Assembly: GCF_004768545.1 (NCBI RefSeq)
Contig: NZ_CP038634.1
Coordinates: 310,001-374,000 of the forward strand
DNA length: 64,000 nt
Direction: 5' to 3'
Origin: Cupriavidus oxalaticus
GTDB taxonomy: Bacteria; Pseudomonadota; Gammaproteobacteria; Burkholderiales; Burkholderiaceae
Shown here: positions 52,920 to 62,690 of the stretch, in pieces
How the letters are laid out: every line of letters starts with the position of its first letter
How positions within the stretch are numbered: position 1 is the first letter of the stretch
Made by a program: the position numbers and the translations under genes
The notes under the pieces: model-generated
Seen by the model: the letters and a program-made list of their open reading frames with translations, nothing else
Databases searched by the model: none
Told to the model about the DNA's origin: nothing

Positions 52920-54946
52920 GGTGCGGGGTACCAGGCGTTAGACAGCGCCGGGCGGATCAAGTCGAGCCGGGGCTGGTTGTTCAGGAAGTCGTCGGGGTAG
53001 TAGCCGAAGCTGCGCGCGCCGCGCCGCTGAAGGCGCTGCATCCAGCCGGCCAGCACCTTGCTGTCGACTGCGCCTGCAACCCCACCTTCTGGCTTGCGCC
53101 AGTCGCGCGCCTGCAGCTCGAACACCGTGCGCCGCAGCGCGCCGGGGCGCTGCGCCACCGCGTCGACGATGCGGTCGAGCCATTGGTGCTCGTGGCCGCG
53201 CGGCACCTGCTCCATGTACGGCATCGCCATCGGCGCGGTCCAGTCGTATGCGGCCAGGAAGTCGTCGAGGTTCTGCGCGAACCAGGCTTCGCTGTCCGGC
53301 TGCAGGATGGGCATGGCGAAGATATTGCGCGCGGTCTTGATCGCCGGGCCGCGGATGGCGCGCACACGCTGCGTCAGTTCCTGCGTGAAATCGACCAGCG
53401 CACGGCTCTTCATGCGCGTCCAGCGCTGCACCGTTTCCGGGTCGGCGCGCAGCGCGGCAATGTTGTCCGGCAGCCCGGCCTTGCGGTACGCCGCCAGTGC
53501 CGGCGCGCTGGCGTCCTCGAAATCGCTGAGGGTGGCGTCGTCGTGGAACAGCAGGCCCTGGAAGAAGGCGTGCCGGGCCAGGTCTTCATAGACCTCGGCG
53601 ATGCGCTGGCGCGCCACCGGGTCGAACGGCGACAGGCGGCGGTATTGCTTCGCGTCGACCCCGGCGCGATTGGTGGCCGGGTCCCAGCGGGTCACGCGCG
53701 GCAGCGACGGGTCCATGTCGAAGCTCAGCACCGGCATCCAGGCGTAGACCTTGACTTTGGCGCGGTTGCCGAGCTGCCATGCCACGCGGTTGAACAAGTC
53801 CGCGCGCATCGGCAGCCAGCGGTTCGGGAAGTACACCGACCGGACCAGGCCGCTGCCATCTTCGTCGGAGAAGGCCTGCAGGAAAACCGTGTTGATCTTG
53901 AGGTCGTAGATGCGCTGCACCAGCCGGTCGAGGTTGCGATCGAGCTGGGCCGGGTCCGGATCATAGACGTAGTCCAGGTCGACGTGCGCGACGCGCATGG
54001 CGCTCGGCTCTTCCATCGTCGCCACCGACTGCGCGAAGCCGGGCACGCCGGGATCGCCGGTGACTAGCATGCGCGGGCCGGACATCAGCTTGTCGACGCT
54101 GGCCAGGCCGTCTTCCAGCGTCAGCGCCATCTCGTAGCCGTTCTCGCCGACGATGCGCAGCGCGGTGCCTCCTTCGGCGCCGTACGGCCATACCCAGACG
54201 CGCACCGGCTTGCCGGTGACGGCATGGACTTTCTTCGTGATGCGCTGCATGTCGGTACGCACGCGCGCCGCGTAGGTTGCGTCGGTCTCGTAGCGGCCGG
54301 TGCCGGCATCGAAGGCGCGCACCGCCGCGGCCGGCTCGGTATTGCCCTGCGGATTGGCGTTGATGCCGTAGTGCAAGGCGTCCGTGTGCGCGCCGATCTC
54401 GACCAGCCCGGAGGCGGAAATCTCGCGCAGTTGCTGCCACGTCAGCAGGCGGTCGCGAGCGGTCGGCGTGCCGCCGAAATCGACCGGCTGGCCCGCTGGC
54501 GTGTCGAGCCACGCACCGACCGGCGCCAGCACCGCGGGCCAGCGGTAGGCCTTCAGGATCGGCAGCACGCGCGCATGGAAGCTGCGGTAGCCGTCGTCGA
54601 AGGTCAGCAGCACCGCGCGCGCCGGCAACGGCTTGCCGCCGCGGCGCGCGGCCAGCACCTGGTCGACCGAGACCGCCTGGTAGCCGTTCTCGCGCAGCCA
54701 CGCCAACTGGCCGATCAGGTGGTCGGTACGCACGCTCAGGTAGGCCTGGTCGGGGTCCCTGTCTTCGACGTCGTGGTAGGCCAGCACCACCAGGTGGTTG
54801 CCGGGCCAGGGCTGTTCGGCGGCGGCGAGCGGGCGCTGCGCCGGCGGCGTGAACACCGGAATGTCCTTGGCGCAGCCGGCCAGCAGGCATGCGGCGAGCA
54901 GCAGCCAGAACAGGCGGCGCCAGGCGCTCAGCGGGAATCGTGTCAT
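52916..54946 (-). CDS. pgaB: Poly-beta-1,6-N-acetylglucosamine N-deacetylase PgaB
   Basis: A 676-residue lipoprotein (lipobox [10 protein letters not shown]). The N-terminal polysaccharide-deacetylase domain has the metal and base residues in [31 protein letters not shown] and [12 protein letters not shown]. The C-terminal half is the GH153-like glucosaminidase domain ([24 protein letters not shown]-type strands). It partly deacetylates the polymer in the periplasm, needed for export. Coupled to pgaC by ATGA; pgaA lies 14 bases upstream. Confidence 0.94.
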   Translation of the reverse strand: MTRFPLSAWRRLFWLLLAACLLAGCAKDIPVFTPPAQRPLAAAEQPWPGNHLVVLAYHDVEDRDPDQAYLSVRTDHLIGQLAWLRENGYQAVSVDQVLAARRGGKPLPARAVLLTFDDGYRSFHARVLPILKAYRWPAVLAPVGAWLDTPAGQPVDFGGTPTARDRLLTWQQLREISASGLVEIGAHTDALHYGINANPQGNTEPAAAVRAFDAGTGRYETDATYAARVRTDMQRITKKVHAVTGKPVRVWVWPYGAEGGTALRIVGENGYEMALTLEDGLASVDKLMSGPRMLVTGDPGVPGFAQSVATMEEPSAMRVAHVDLDYVYDPDPAQLDRNLDRLVQRIYDLKINTVFLQAFSDEDGSGLVRSVYFPNRWLPMRADLFNRVAWQLGNRAKVKVYAWMPVLSFDMDPSLPRVTRWDPATNRAGVDAKQYRRLSPFDPVARQRIAEVYEDLARHAFFQGLLFHDDATLSDFEDASAPALAAYRKAGLPDNIAALRADPETVQRWTRMKSRALVDFTQELTQRVRAIRGPAIKTARNIFAMPILQPDSEAWFAQNLDDFLAAYDWTAPMAMPYMEQVPRGHEHQWLDRIVDAVAQRPGALRRTVFELQARDWRKPEGGVAGAVDSKVLAGWMQRLQRRGARSFGYYPDDFLNNQPRLDLIRPALSNAWYPAP

Positions 54947-54960
54947 GGCGGGGGTCCGGG

Positions 54961-57519
54961 TCAGAATCGATAGGTCAGGTCGAACACGATGCGCAGTTCG
55001 CGCTCGCGCTGGCCGTCATAGGGCCGGCTGCTGGCGGTGACGGTGGCGCCCACGTCGAACACGTCGTTGGTGCGGTAGCGCTGGCCGTAGCCGAGCAGCA
55101 GGATCGCGCCGGTGCCGAAGCCTTGCTGGCTGTAGGTGCCGGCGCCGCCCAGGAACTGCTGCTCCCAGGCGGTCTCGTAGCGGCGGTACAGCGTGTGCGT
55201 GAGCCGGGCCGACGGCAACACCGTCAGGTCCGCGCGCGGGCTGTAGTACGGCACGTCGGTGCGGCTGTTGCGCGAGCTCCACAGGTCCACCAGCAGGTCG
55301 GCCTTCAGGTGCGGCGCGGCGTAGATCCGCTGCACGCCGGAGATGCCGCCTTCGAGCCGGTCATTGCCGTCGCTGAAGTGCGACGGCGCCACCGTCAGCA
55401 TCCACTCGCTGGCTTCGCTGGCGCGCCAGCGGCCGTAGACCTGCACGTTGTTGGCGTAAATGCCGTTGAGCAGCGCCCGCAGCGGCGTGGCGGTCGAGCG
55501 CATCGCGGCCGAGGCGCCGATGCGCCAGCGGTCATCCAGGTCATAGTCCACCGCCACCCGGCCGCCCTGGCGCGCGCCATAGCCATATCCGTGCATCGAC
55601 AGCTCGGCCTCGACGGTCAGGTCGCGCACGCGCCGCTGCACGCCGGCGCGGCCCCAGCGGTAGTCGACACGCCCTTCGTCGAAGCGGCCGGTGGCATAGC
55701 CCACGCCGCCGAAGGCGCGCCAGTCATAGTTGATCGGCGGCGTGTACAGCACCGACTCGATGCCGAAATTGCCGTCGCCCACCACCGGGCTGTCGTTGGC
55801 CAGGCCGCGATAGCCTTCGATGCGCAGCTCGGCCTTGTTGTGCACGGCCCATTCGCGCGCCAGGCGGCGGGCGGCCAGGTCATCAGGGAAGCGCGCCAGG
55901 GTATCGTCGCGCAGCATTTCTACCTGGCGCCATTCCTGCAGGTCGAGCGCGGCGTGGCCCTGCTGCACTTCCACCGCGAGCGCGCGCGGCGCCAGCGTTT
56001 CGGCGGCCTTCAGTTCCTGCTCGGCGGCGCGCGGCCAGCCGCGCGCCAGGTAGACATTGGCCAGGCCCACGCGCAGGCCGGAATGGCCGGGCGCGTTGCG
56101 CACCAGGTCTTCCGTGCGCTGCTGGGCCTGCTGGGTGTCGCCGGCCTGCAGGAGCGCGAGCGTGGCGGTCTGCTCGGCGGACAGCCACAGTTCGTTGGGC
56201 TGGCGCGCCGGCTGGCCGCGCACCCGGCGCCATTGCGGCTGCTCGGCGCGGGCCTCGCTCACCGCCTCGCCCGCCGGGTCGAAGGCTTCGGCTTCGGCGT
56301 TGGCGTAGTACAGGCCGGTCTGGGCCTTCAGGCGCGTTTCGGGGTCGAGTCCGGGCGGATAGGCTTCGCGCACCTGGCGGAACAGTTCGGCGGCCTGCTC
56401 GGGGTGGCGCAGGTAGAGGTAGGCCGAGGCCACGTCGCCCAGCACGTAGACGGGCACGGCGACACCCTCGGCGCGCAGCGCCTCGTAGCTGTCGACCACG
56501 TCCTGCATGCGCAAGCGCGCATGCAGCGCGCCGAGGCGGTCGATGCGGGCGCGGCGGTACAGGGCCTCGCTTTGTCCTTCCTTGTTGCCCTGCCCCTGCA
56601 GTGCGGGCAGCAGCGCGTCATAGCGCGCCAGCGCGCGGTCGGCGATGGCAAAGCGCTCGGCTTCCATCCGTGTGGGCATGTCGGCCAGCCGCACCAGTTC
56701 GGCGGCGGCGTCCAGTTCCAGCGTCTGCCGGGCCGCGGTGTCGACCAGTGTCGGCTGCTCGCCGGCGACGCGCAGCGCGGCATCGGGCAGCCCGGCGCGC
56801 TGCAGCGCGCCCACATAGGCGCGCACGGCGTCGGCGCGTTTGGGTGCGCGGGTATAGGCCTGGTCGGCCTCGAACAGGGCCTCGTAAGGTTCGCCGGCGC
56901 GGGCCTGCGCATAGGCCAGCGCGAGGCGGCTGTCGACATCATACGGCTGCTTGCGCACCAGGGCCTGGCCAGCGCTGACGGCTTCCGCGGCCTGTCCGCT
57001 GTCGGCCAGCACGCCGACCTCGCCCAGCGCGAACACCGGCTCGGCGGGGTAGCGCTGGCGTCCTTCGCGGTAGCGTGCCAGCGCCTCGTCCCAGCGCTTC
57101 TGGTCGCGCAGCGCGCCCGCCGCCGCGGCCAGCACCTGCGGCGGCGCGGTGCGCGTGGCGCCCGCCTGCTCCAGTTCGCCGTAGGCGGCCAGCACCTCGT
57201 CGGAACGGCCGGCCCAGCCGGCGATGATGATCCGGTCAAACGCCGCGCGCCGGTCCGAGGGAGCGCTGGCCACGCGCTCGCGCAGCATTGCCAGCGCACT
57301 GCCGTAGTCGCCGGCGCGGGCGCGCTGGATCAGGGCTTCGTATTCGGCGTATTCGGCGTCAGCCTGCGCGGGGGCCGGCATGCAGCAAAGTGCCGCCGCC
57401 AGCCCGGCCGCGAGCCCGGCCGGCATGCGCCGGCGCAAGGCCTTGCGCCGGGCGGGACCGGTGCCGGCGCACGAAGGTTGCGTCATCAGTGAATCCATGG
57501 GATCCGCAGCCTGTCTCAT
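54961..57519 (-). CDS. pgaA: Poly-beta-1,6-N-acetylglucosamine export porin PgaA
   Basis: Up to 852 residues; internal methionines at 57498 and 57486 are also possible and no candidate has a strong ribosome site. A signal peptide (RRRMPAGLAAGLAAALCCMP, cleavage near AQADA) is followed by a long TPR region (about 55-520; YEALIQRARAGDYGSALAML and repeats) that binds deacetylated polymer, then a 16-strand outer-membrane barrel ending in aromatic Phe (DLTYRF). First gene of pgaABCD. Confidence 0.93.
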   Translation of the reverse strand: MRQAADPMDSLMTQPSCAGTGPARRKALRRRMPAGLAAGLAAALCCMPAPAQADAEYAEYEALIQRARAGDYGSALAMLRERVASAPSDRRAAFDRIIIAGWAGRSDEVLAAYGELEQAGATRTAPPQVLAAAAGALRDQKRWDEALARYREGRQRYPAEPVFALGEVGVLADSGQAAEAVSAGQALVRKQPYDVDSRLALAYAQARAGEPYEALFEADQAYTRAPKRADAVRAYVGALQRAGLPDAALRVAGEQPTLVDTAARQTLELDAAAELVRLADMPTRMEAERFAIADRALARYDALLPALQGQGNKEGQSEALYRRARIDRLGALHARLRMQDVVDSYEALRAEGVAVPVYVLGDVASAYLYLRHPEQAAELFRQVREAYPPGLDPETRLKAQTGLYYANAEAEAFDPAGEAVSEARAEQPQWRRVRGQPARQPNELWLSAEQTATLALLQAGDTQQAQQRTEDLVRNAPGHSGLRVGLANVYLARGWPRAAEQELKAAETLAPRALAVEVQQGHAALDLQEWRQVEMLRDDTLARFPDDLAARRLAREWAVHNKAELRIEGYRGLANDSPVVGDGNFGIESVLYTPPINYDWRAFGGVGYATGRFDEGRVDYRWGRAGVQRRVRDLTVEAELSMHGYGYGARQGGRVAVDYDLDDRWRIGASAAMRSTATPLRALLNGIYANNVQVYGRWRASEASEWMLTVAPSHFSDGNDRLEGGISGVQRIYAAPHLKADLLVDLWSSRNSRTDVPYYSPRADLTVLPSARLTHTLYRRYETAWEQQFLGGAGTYSQQGFGTGAILLLGYGQRYRTNDVFDVGATVTASSRPYDGQRERELRIVFDLTYRF

Positions 57520-58406
57520 CTATGCCCGAGCGCCGGCTCGCCTGCTGGAAGCGGGCGCGCGCCTGGGGTCCGTTATCGGCAGATGACATGCGGCACGGAG
57601 ACACGGAACCCGATCGGGCCTGGCCGCAGGAGAGAGGCGGCAGGACAGGCCTACGGGATCCGGCGGGTACCGAGGAACCACGCCGGATGGCCAGCCCGCG
57701 ATGGGCATGGCGTCGTGCAGACGCTACCTCCGCCGGTGGCGGGGTGCGTTGCCGCAAATCGGGGGAAAGTGTAAGCGCGTGGCGAAAATCAAATCGTGAA
57801 CATTCGCAAACACATTTACAGCTTGCATCAAATTCCCGGGGCGAATTCTTGCCGCATTCCGCGGCTCGGGACAATACCCGTTCGGGGGAAACATTACTCG
57901 GTTCTGGCCAGGCGCCTTGCCTGGCCTGGTGTCGCGAGAGCCGCGGTAAAGCGGGGGGGGTAAAGCGGGAGTTTCCGGGGCGGATTTGGCGGGGTATCAG
58001 GTAATGTCCGACATAACTCCTCGCGCACGAATATCTTGATTATTCGCTGGCTGGCAGGTGTCCGGAATTCGATAAATCAGCCCAATGGCGGATTTATGGT
58101 GGTAGAAATGCCGCCCTTTGGCGGCATTTCACCGGCCCCAGCGGGCCACCTGGCCGTCGATGCCCATTTCCAGGCCGCTGACGCGCTCAGTGCCTGCGGC
58201 CAACCCGCCACTTTGTATCGCACTGTATCTGGCGCGGCGCCGGACATGAAATCTTGCATTCCGGCCGCTGCCCGGAAACAAGCGGGATACGCGCGGGCGC
58301 TCCAATGCGGTCATCGACCCGACCGGAGCCCGACGATGACCTGCTGCCTTGCCCTGCCTGCCCCTGCCGCGCGGTGTGCCGCGCCGCGCCCCCGCAGGAG
58401 CCGCCA
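57520..58406. other. Long divergent intergenic region upstream of pga and ccdA
   Basis: About 890 bases with no credible gene. The part near 57770-57850 is AT-richer and is the likely pga promoter region. A perfect hairpin lies at 58105-58130. No riboswitch signature was recognised. Confidence 0.5.
58105..58130. terminator. Perfect 11-bp hairpin, terminator-like
   Basis: GAAATGCCGCC-CTTT-GGCGGCATTTC is a perfect stem with a 4-base loop. A/T bases at the stem foot make it look bidirectional, but neither side has a long T-run. No gene ends close by, so its purpose is unclear. Confidence 0.45.
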
Positions 58407-59099
58407 ATGATCGACGCACTGCTTGCCTTCCTCGCCGGCGTGCTGACGATCGCCTCGCCGTGCGTGCTGCCGGTGCTGCCGATGCTGCTCGGCGCTTCCC
58501 TGGGCCAGTCGGACCGCCTGCGCCCGCTGGCCATCGCGCTGGGCTTCGTCACGGCGTTCTCGGCCTTCGGCATTGCCTTCGGCGCGCTGTCCAGCGCCTT
58601 TGCCGACGCCCACGGGGTGGTGCGCAACGCCGCCATCCTGTTCCTGCTGGCGACCGGACTGGCGCGGCTGTGGCCGGCCGGCTTCGCGCGGCTGACGGGG
58701 CCGTTCGGCGGTATCGCCGAGCGCCTGGCGGACCGGCTCGGCAGCGTGGGCGGCAGCGGCATGGCCGGCGGCTTTGTGCTGGGCATGTCGCTGGGCGTGG
58801 TCTGGACCCCGTGCGCGGGGCCGGTGCTGGCGTCGATCCTGGCGCTGGTGGCCAAGGCCCAGGACCTGCAACGCGCCGCCGCGCTGCTGGGGATGTATGC
58901 CGCCGGCGCGGCTATTCCGATGCTGTTGATCGCCTATGGCGGCCAGTTCGCCACCACCCATGTGCGCCGGCTGGCGCGCCATACCCAGCGGCTGCAGCAA
59001 GGCTTCGGCGCGCTGGTGGTGGCCACGGCCGTCGCCATGTACTTCCAGTACGACACCCTCGCCGTCGCTTGGCTGACGTCGCTGGCCCCGCTGACCTGA
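58407..59099 (+). CDS. CcdA/DsbD-type thiol-electron transporter
   Basis: A 230-residue inner-membrane protein with six helices. The redox cysteines are in IASPCVLPVLPMLLG (TM1) and VVWTPCAGPVL (TM4), the CcdA pattern of moving electrons from cytoplasmic thioredoxin to the periplasm. ATG 58407 follows CAGGAG. It is followed 60 bases later by a periplasmic thioredoxin-like protein, which it probably reduces. Confidence 0.9.
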   Translation: MIDALLAFLAGVLTIASPCVLPVLPMLLGASLGQSDRLRPLAIALGFVTAFSAFGIAFGALSSAFADAHGVVRNAAILFLLATGLARLWPAGFARLTGPFGGIAERLADRLGSVGGSGMAGGFVLGMSLGVVWTPCAGPVLASILALVAKAQDLQRAAALLGMYAAGAAIPMLLIAYGGQFATTHVRRLARHTQRLQQGFGALVVATAVAMYFQYDTLAVAWLTSLAPLT

Positions 59100-59160
59100 A
59101 TCCACCAGCGGAATCTGTTCGCTGAACCCTTCCCCCACTGTCTGACACGGAGACTGCACC

Positions 59161-59691
59161 ATGCACCGCATCCTGCGTACCCTGCTTGCCGCCACCACCA
59201 TCTTCGCCGCCACCCACGGCGCTCCCGCTGCCGCCGCGCCGGCGGATTTCGGCAAGGCGCCGGAATTCACCGGCATCGAGAAATGGCTCAACTCCGAACC
59301 GCTGACCCTTGCCGGACTGCGCGGCAAGGTCGTGCTGGTAGATTTCTGGACCTACGACTGCATCAACTGCATCCGCACCCTGCCCCATGTGCGCCAGTGG
59401 TACGACAAATACCGCGACAAGGGGCTGGTGGTGGTCGGCGTGCATACGCCCGAGTTCGGCTACGAAAAGTCCACCGCCAATGTCCAGGCGGCGATCAAGC
59501 GCTTCGACATCCGCTACCCGGTGGCGCAGGACAACAAGTACGCCACCTGGAACGCCTGGCACAACCAGTACTGGCCGGCGCTGTATCTTGTCGACGCCAG
59601 CGGCAACGTCGTCTACAAGCACTTCGGCGAAGGCAACTACGCCCAGACCGACGCTGCCATCCAGAAGGCCCTGGCCGACGCCAGGCCCTGA
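59161..59691 (+). CDS. Periplasmic thioredoxin-like protein (TlpA/DipZ C-terminal type)
   Basis: A 176-residue exported protein with a signal peptide (RTLLAATTIFAATHGAPAAA). The active site is WTYDCINCIRTLPHV (CINC), found in the thioredoxin domain of DipZ-like proteins, with VGVHTPEFGYEK and WPALYLVDASG carrying the cis-proline. Together with the preceding CcdA-type gene it splits what DipZ has in one polypeptide. Likely reduces periplasmic disulfides or peroxides. Confidence 0.9.
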   Translation: MHRILRTLLAATTIFAATHGAPAAAAPADFGKAPEFTGIEKWLNSEPLTLAGLRGKVVLVDFWTYDCINCIRTLPHVRQWYDKYRDKGLVVVGVHTPEFGYEKSTANVQAAIKRFDIRYPVAQDNKYATWNAWHNQYWPALYLVDASGNVVYKHFGEGNYAQTDAAIQKALADARP

Positions 59692-59729
59692 CTCCTCCGG
59701 CGCGCTCCTGCGCGCGGCGCAGCCCCCGG

Positions 59730-60368
59730 CTAGCGCCGCGGCGCGCCGGCTGTCGGGGGCCGCTTCAGCAGCGGATACGGGTTGATCGCACCCCCGGCGG
59801 CATAGATGCCGTAGTGCAGGTGCGGCGGCGTGCCGCGGGCGTTGCCGGTGGTGCCGACATAGCCGAGCACCGTGCCCGGTGCAACGATATCGCCGGCGCG
59901 TATTGCCGCGTAGTCGTCGAGGTGCGCGTAGTAATGCATCTGCCGGCCCGGTCCCATCACCCAGACCACCTTGCCGCCGAGCGAATTGGTGCCGACGCGC
60001 GAGACGATGCCTTCCGTGGCCGACTGCACCGGCCGGCCGCGCGGCGCGAAGATGTCGATGCCTTCATGCTTGCGCCCGCCGGAGCGCGCGCCATGCCACG
60101 TGTCGCGCAGCGCGCGCGGGGCGACGCCTTGCACCGGAACCGGCAGCGCGCTCGGCGCCGGGCGGGCCGCCAGCCGCACCGCGTAGATGGCGCGTTCGAG
60201 CTGGGGCTGCAGCCATGGCCAGGCGGCCCACAAGATCGCCGCCACCATCGCCGGCGCTGCCAGGCGCCCGATCAGCGGCCGGCGGCGCGGCGCATCGCCA
60301 TACGGCGCCGATGCTGGCGAAGCGGACGGTTCAGGAGCCGGTCCGCGATGGGGATCGAATTGAGGCAT
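59730..60368 (-). CDS. M23 family metallopeptidase
   Basis: A 212-residue protein with one N-terminal anchor (LAAPAMVAAILWAAWPWLQP) and a LytM domain. Zinc ligands are visible in GRKHEGIDIFAPRGRPV (H-x3-D) and TPPHLHYGIY (H-x-H). The start at 60368 is chosen; an upstream methionine at 60449 has no support. It would cut peptidoglycan cross-links or regulate another hydrolase in the periplasm. It converges with the thioredoxin gene. Confidence 0.88.
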   Translation of the reverse strand: MPQFDPHRGPAPEPSASPASAPYGDAPRRRPLIGRLAAPAMVAAILWAAWPWLQPQLERAIYAVRLAARPAPSALPVPVQGVAPRALRDTWHGARSGGRKHEGIDIFAPRGRPVQSATEGIVSRVGTNSLGGKVVWVMGPGRQMHYYAHLDDYAAIRAGDIVAPGTVLGYVGTTGNARGTPPHLHYGIYAAGGAINPYPLLKRPPTAGAPRR

Positions 60369-60514
60369 TCCGGTTCGACGGCGGCGCGGCCGACAAATTC
60401 CGCACGCCGCCACGTGGCGTGCGCGTCTCTGCGCAGGCGACAGCCGCACACTGGCGAACCATTGCCGGGCGGGCCGGTCATACCTCGACTTATCGACAGC
60501 AACGAGGAGAAGGC

Positions 60515-60829
60515 ATGGATTGTCCGGTGTGCCCGCAAACGCAACTGGTGATGTCCGAAAGGCAGGGCATCGAAATCGACTATTGCCCGAAATGCCGCGG
60601 CGTATGGCTGGACCGCGGCGAACTCGACAAGATCCTGGAACGTTCCGTCGCCGCGGTGCCAGCGACGCAGGCCGTGGCGCCCGCTGCGCCGCCCCAGCAA
60701 AGCTACGGCGACCGGGACCGCGGCCATGAGTGGGGCCGCGCTCGTCATCATGACGGGGACCGCTATTACGACGAACGCCACCAGAAGCAATATCGGAAGA
60801 AGAGCATCTGGCACGAGCTGTTCGACTGA
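60515..60829 (+). CDS. TFIIB-type zinc-ribbon protein
   Basis: A 104-residue protein. Residues 1-45 form a zf-TFIIB domain: MDCPVCPQTQLVM and DYCPKCRGVWLDRGELDKI supply four cysteines and the conserved WLD-x-GEL. The rest is Pro/Ala-rich then highly charged (GDRDRGHEWG, RYYDERHQKQYRKKS). AGGAGAAGG precedes the ATG. Related proteins are common, soluble and of unknown function. Confidence 0.88.
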   Translation: MDCPVCPQTQLVMSERQGIEIDYCPKCRGVWLDRGELDKILERSVAAVPATQAVAPAAPPQQSYGDRDRGHEWGRARHHDGDRYYDERHQKQYRKKSIWHELFD

Positions 60830-60886
60830 ACGCTGGCTGCGCGCGATGCCGCGCAATGAATACGCCGGCGATCCCGCTATCCCCCG

Positions 60887-62521
60887 CTATCCCTTGCGCC
60901 GCCGGCGCGCCACCTCCGCCGCCGCGTCGCGCAGTTCCGGCGGCAGGGCGCGGATCTCCGCCGCAAAGAACGCCCGCTCGGCCGCGCGCAACGCCGGCAA
61001 CTGCGCTGCCAGCCGCTCCACCGCCGCGCAGGCTTTGGCGGTTGCGCCTTGCTCGTGTGTCAGGTACCAGGCCGACTCCAGCAACAGGTTGGCCAGCTGC
61101 AACGGCCCCAGGCTGACATGGCCCGCGTCGTGGTCTTCCAGCGCAAAGGCGGCCACGGCCGACCAGCGCACGAATCCCTTGGCCGGAGCAAACGGCGCGT
61201 GGAAGGGCCGCAGCGCATCAATGGCATCGGCTACGGACAGCGGGCGCTGGCGGCGAAAGGCGGCCACGCTCTGCACGCCCTTGCCCTCGCCAGCATCGCC
61301 GGGCGCATCCGGCCCGCAGCTGCCGCGCGCGATGCGCAACAGGAAGATCGCGTTCCACGCGGTGCCGCCGCCCACCCCGAAGCGGTCGCAGATCCATTCC
61401 GACAACCCCAGCCAGCGCATCGCCTGCCGCTGCACCGCGCCGGCATCGAGCGCGCGGCCGGGGTCGGCCAGCCCATGGCGCCAGAACAGCCACAGGCACA
61501 GGCCGATATTGGCCGCGGCATGCTGCACGGCGTCGACCGAATCGGCTTCGTAACCGGCTTGCAGCGCTGCCGCGAAGGCATCGAGGGCACGCTGCGCCGA
61601 CAGCGCCGGCGCCACGCTGCCGGCTGCGGCCTTGCCCATCGCACCGGCCTTGTACAGCAGCCCTTCCAGGTTCAGCACCTCGAAGCGCAGGCGCGGGTTG
61701 TAACGCACCGCCGGGGATAGCTCCGGATCCGCACGCAGCGCGGCCAGCCCGGCGCCGGCGCCGTCGTGGTCGCCGCGCGTATAGCGGGCCCAGGCGCGCA
61801 CCACGTGCGCCATCGCCGCGAAGGTGGGCACGGCGGCGCCGGGGCTGCCTGCCCGGGACAGCCGGTCAAAGCGCGCCAGCGCGGCGCGGCTCTGCTCGAG
61901 GCTGCCGCAGCGGCGCCAGGCCAGGCTTTCCTTCAGCAGCGACAACGCCTGCTGGAACGGATCGCCGGCGCTGCGCTGTGCCACGCGGAACGCTTCGGCC
62001 ACGGCGGTGCCGTGCGCGCCGGCATAGCCGTCCTGCGCGCTGCGCATGGCCTGCGTCAGTTCGCTCCAGAAGGCCATGTCGCGCATCACGTAGGCCGCGC
62101 CGTCCGCCATGCCGGACTCTGGCGCCCCCGCCTCGGCAAAGCCCAGCTGCCGCGCCAGCGCCGCCGGGCCCAGCGTGCGGCCGTGCGCGACGAAGCGCAG
62201 TTGCCGGGCCTGCGCCGCCGTCATCCAGAACGGCCCGCGGCTGCGCTGCGCGGGGTTGGCCGTTGCCGGATCGCGTTGCCGGTCCGCGCCCCAGCCCAGC
62301 GTCACGCCCCACCGGGCAAAGTCCGCGAAGGCGCGCGATACCAGCATGCGCAGGTTGGCGGCGGCCGGGAAGGCGCTGCGCACGGCCGCCGCTGTCACAT
62401 CACCGCCGCTGCGCTGCGCATGCCAGGCGCGCGCCAGCAGCCAGACCGACTGGAAGCGGGCGGGCTCGCCATTGACGCGATAGGGGGCGCGGACGTCGAT
62501 GCAAAGCAAGGCAGCGGACAT
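60887..62521 (-). CDS. Large alpha-helical protein of unknown function
   Basis: A 544-residue, Ala/Arg-rich soluble protein without signal peptide. The N-terminal part looks like a small winged-helix region (RVNGEPARFQSVWLLARAWH, then NLRMLVSRAFADFARWGVTL), and the remainder has TPR-like helical pairs (AMAHVVRAWARYTRGDHDGA, LEGLLYKAG). A DNA-binding domain plus TPR layout would fit a regulator, but no family was recognised. It stands between a zinc-ribbon gene and a divergent beta-lactamase gene. Confidence 0.7.
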   Translation of the reverse strand: MSAALLCIDVRAPYRVNGEPARFQSVWLLARAWHAQRSGGDVTAAAVRSAFPAAANLRMLVSRAFADFARWGVTLGWGADRQRDPATANPAQRSRGPFWMTAAQARQLRFVAHGRTLGPAALARQLGFAEAGAPESGMADGAAYVMRDMAFWSELTQAMRSAQDGYAGAHGTAVAEAFRVAQRSAGDPFQQALSLLKESLAWRRCGSLEQSRAALARFDRLSRAGSPGAAVPTFAAMAHVVRAWARYTRGDHDGAGAGLAALRADPELSPAVRYNPRLRFEVLNLEGLLYKAGAMGKAAAGSVAPALSAQRALDAFAAALQAGYEADSVDAVQHAAANIGLCLWLFWRHGLADPGRALDAGAVQRQAMRWLGLSEWICDRFGVGGGTAWNAIFLLRIARGSCGPDAPGDAGEGKGVQSVAAFRRQRPLSVADAIDALRPFHAPFAPAKGFVRWSAVAAFALEDHDAGHVSLGPLQLANLLLESAWYLTHEQGATAKACAAVERLAAQLPALRAAERAFFAAEIRALPPELRDAAAEVARRRRKG

Positions 62522-62690
62522 GGGCTGGAGCAGTAGCAGGCTGGAGGCCGGAGAGGATGCGACGCCGTCATGTTACGCAGGTTACAGCGTGCGCGGTTGG
62601 CGTGCGTGGAGCGCTCTCCTATGCTGCGCACCACGGTCCGGGCCCGGATTGCCACCAGAGGATTCCTATCCAACCCAACACGTTACTGCC

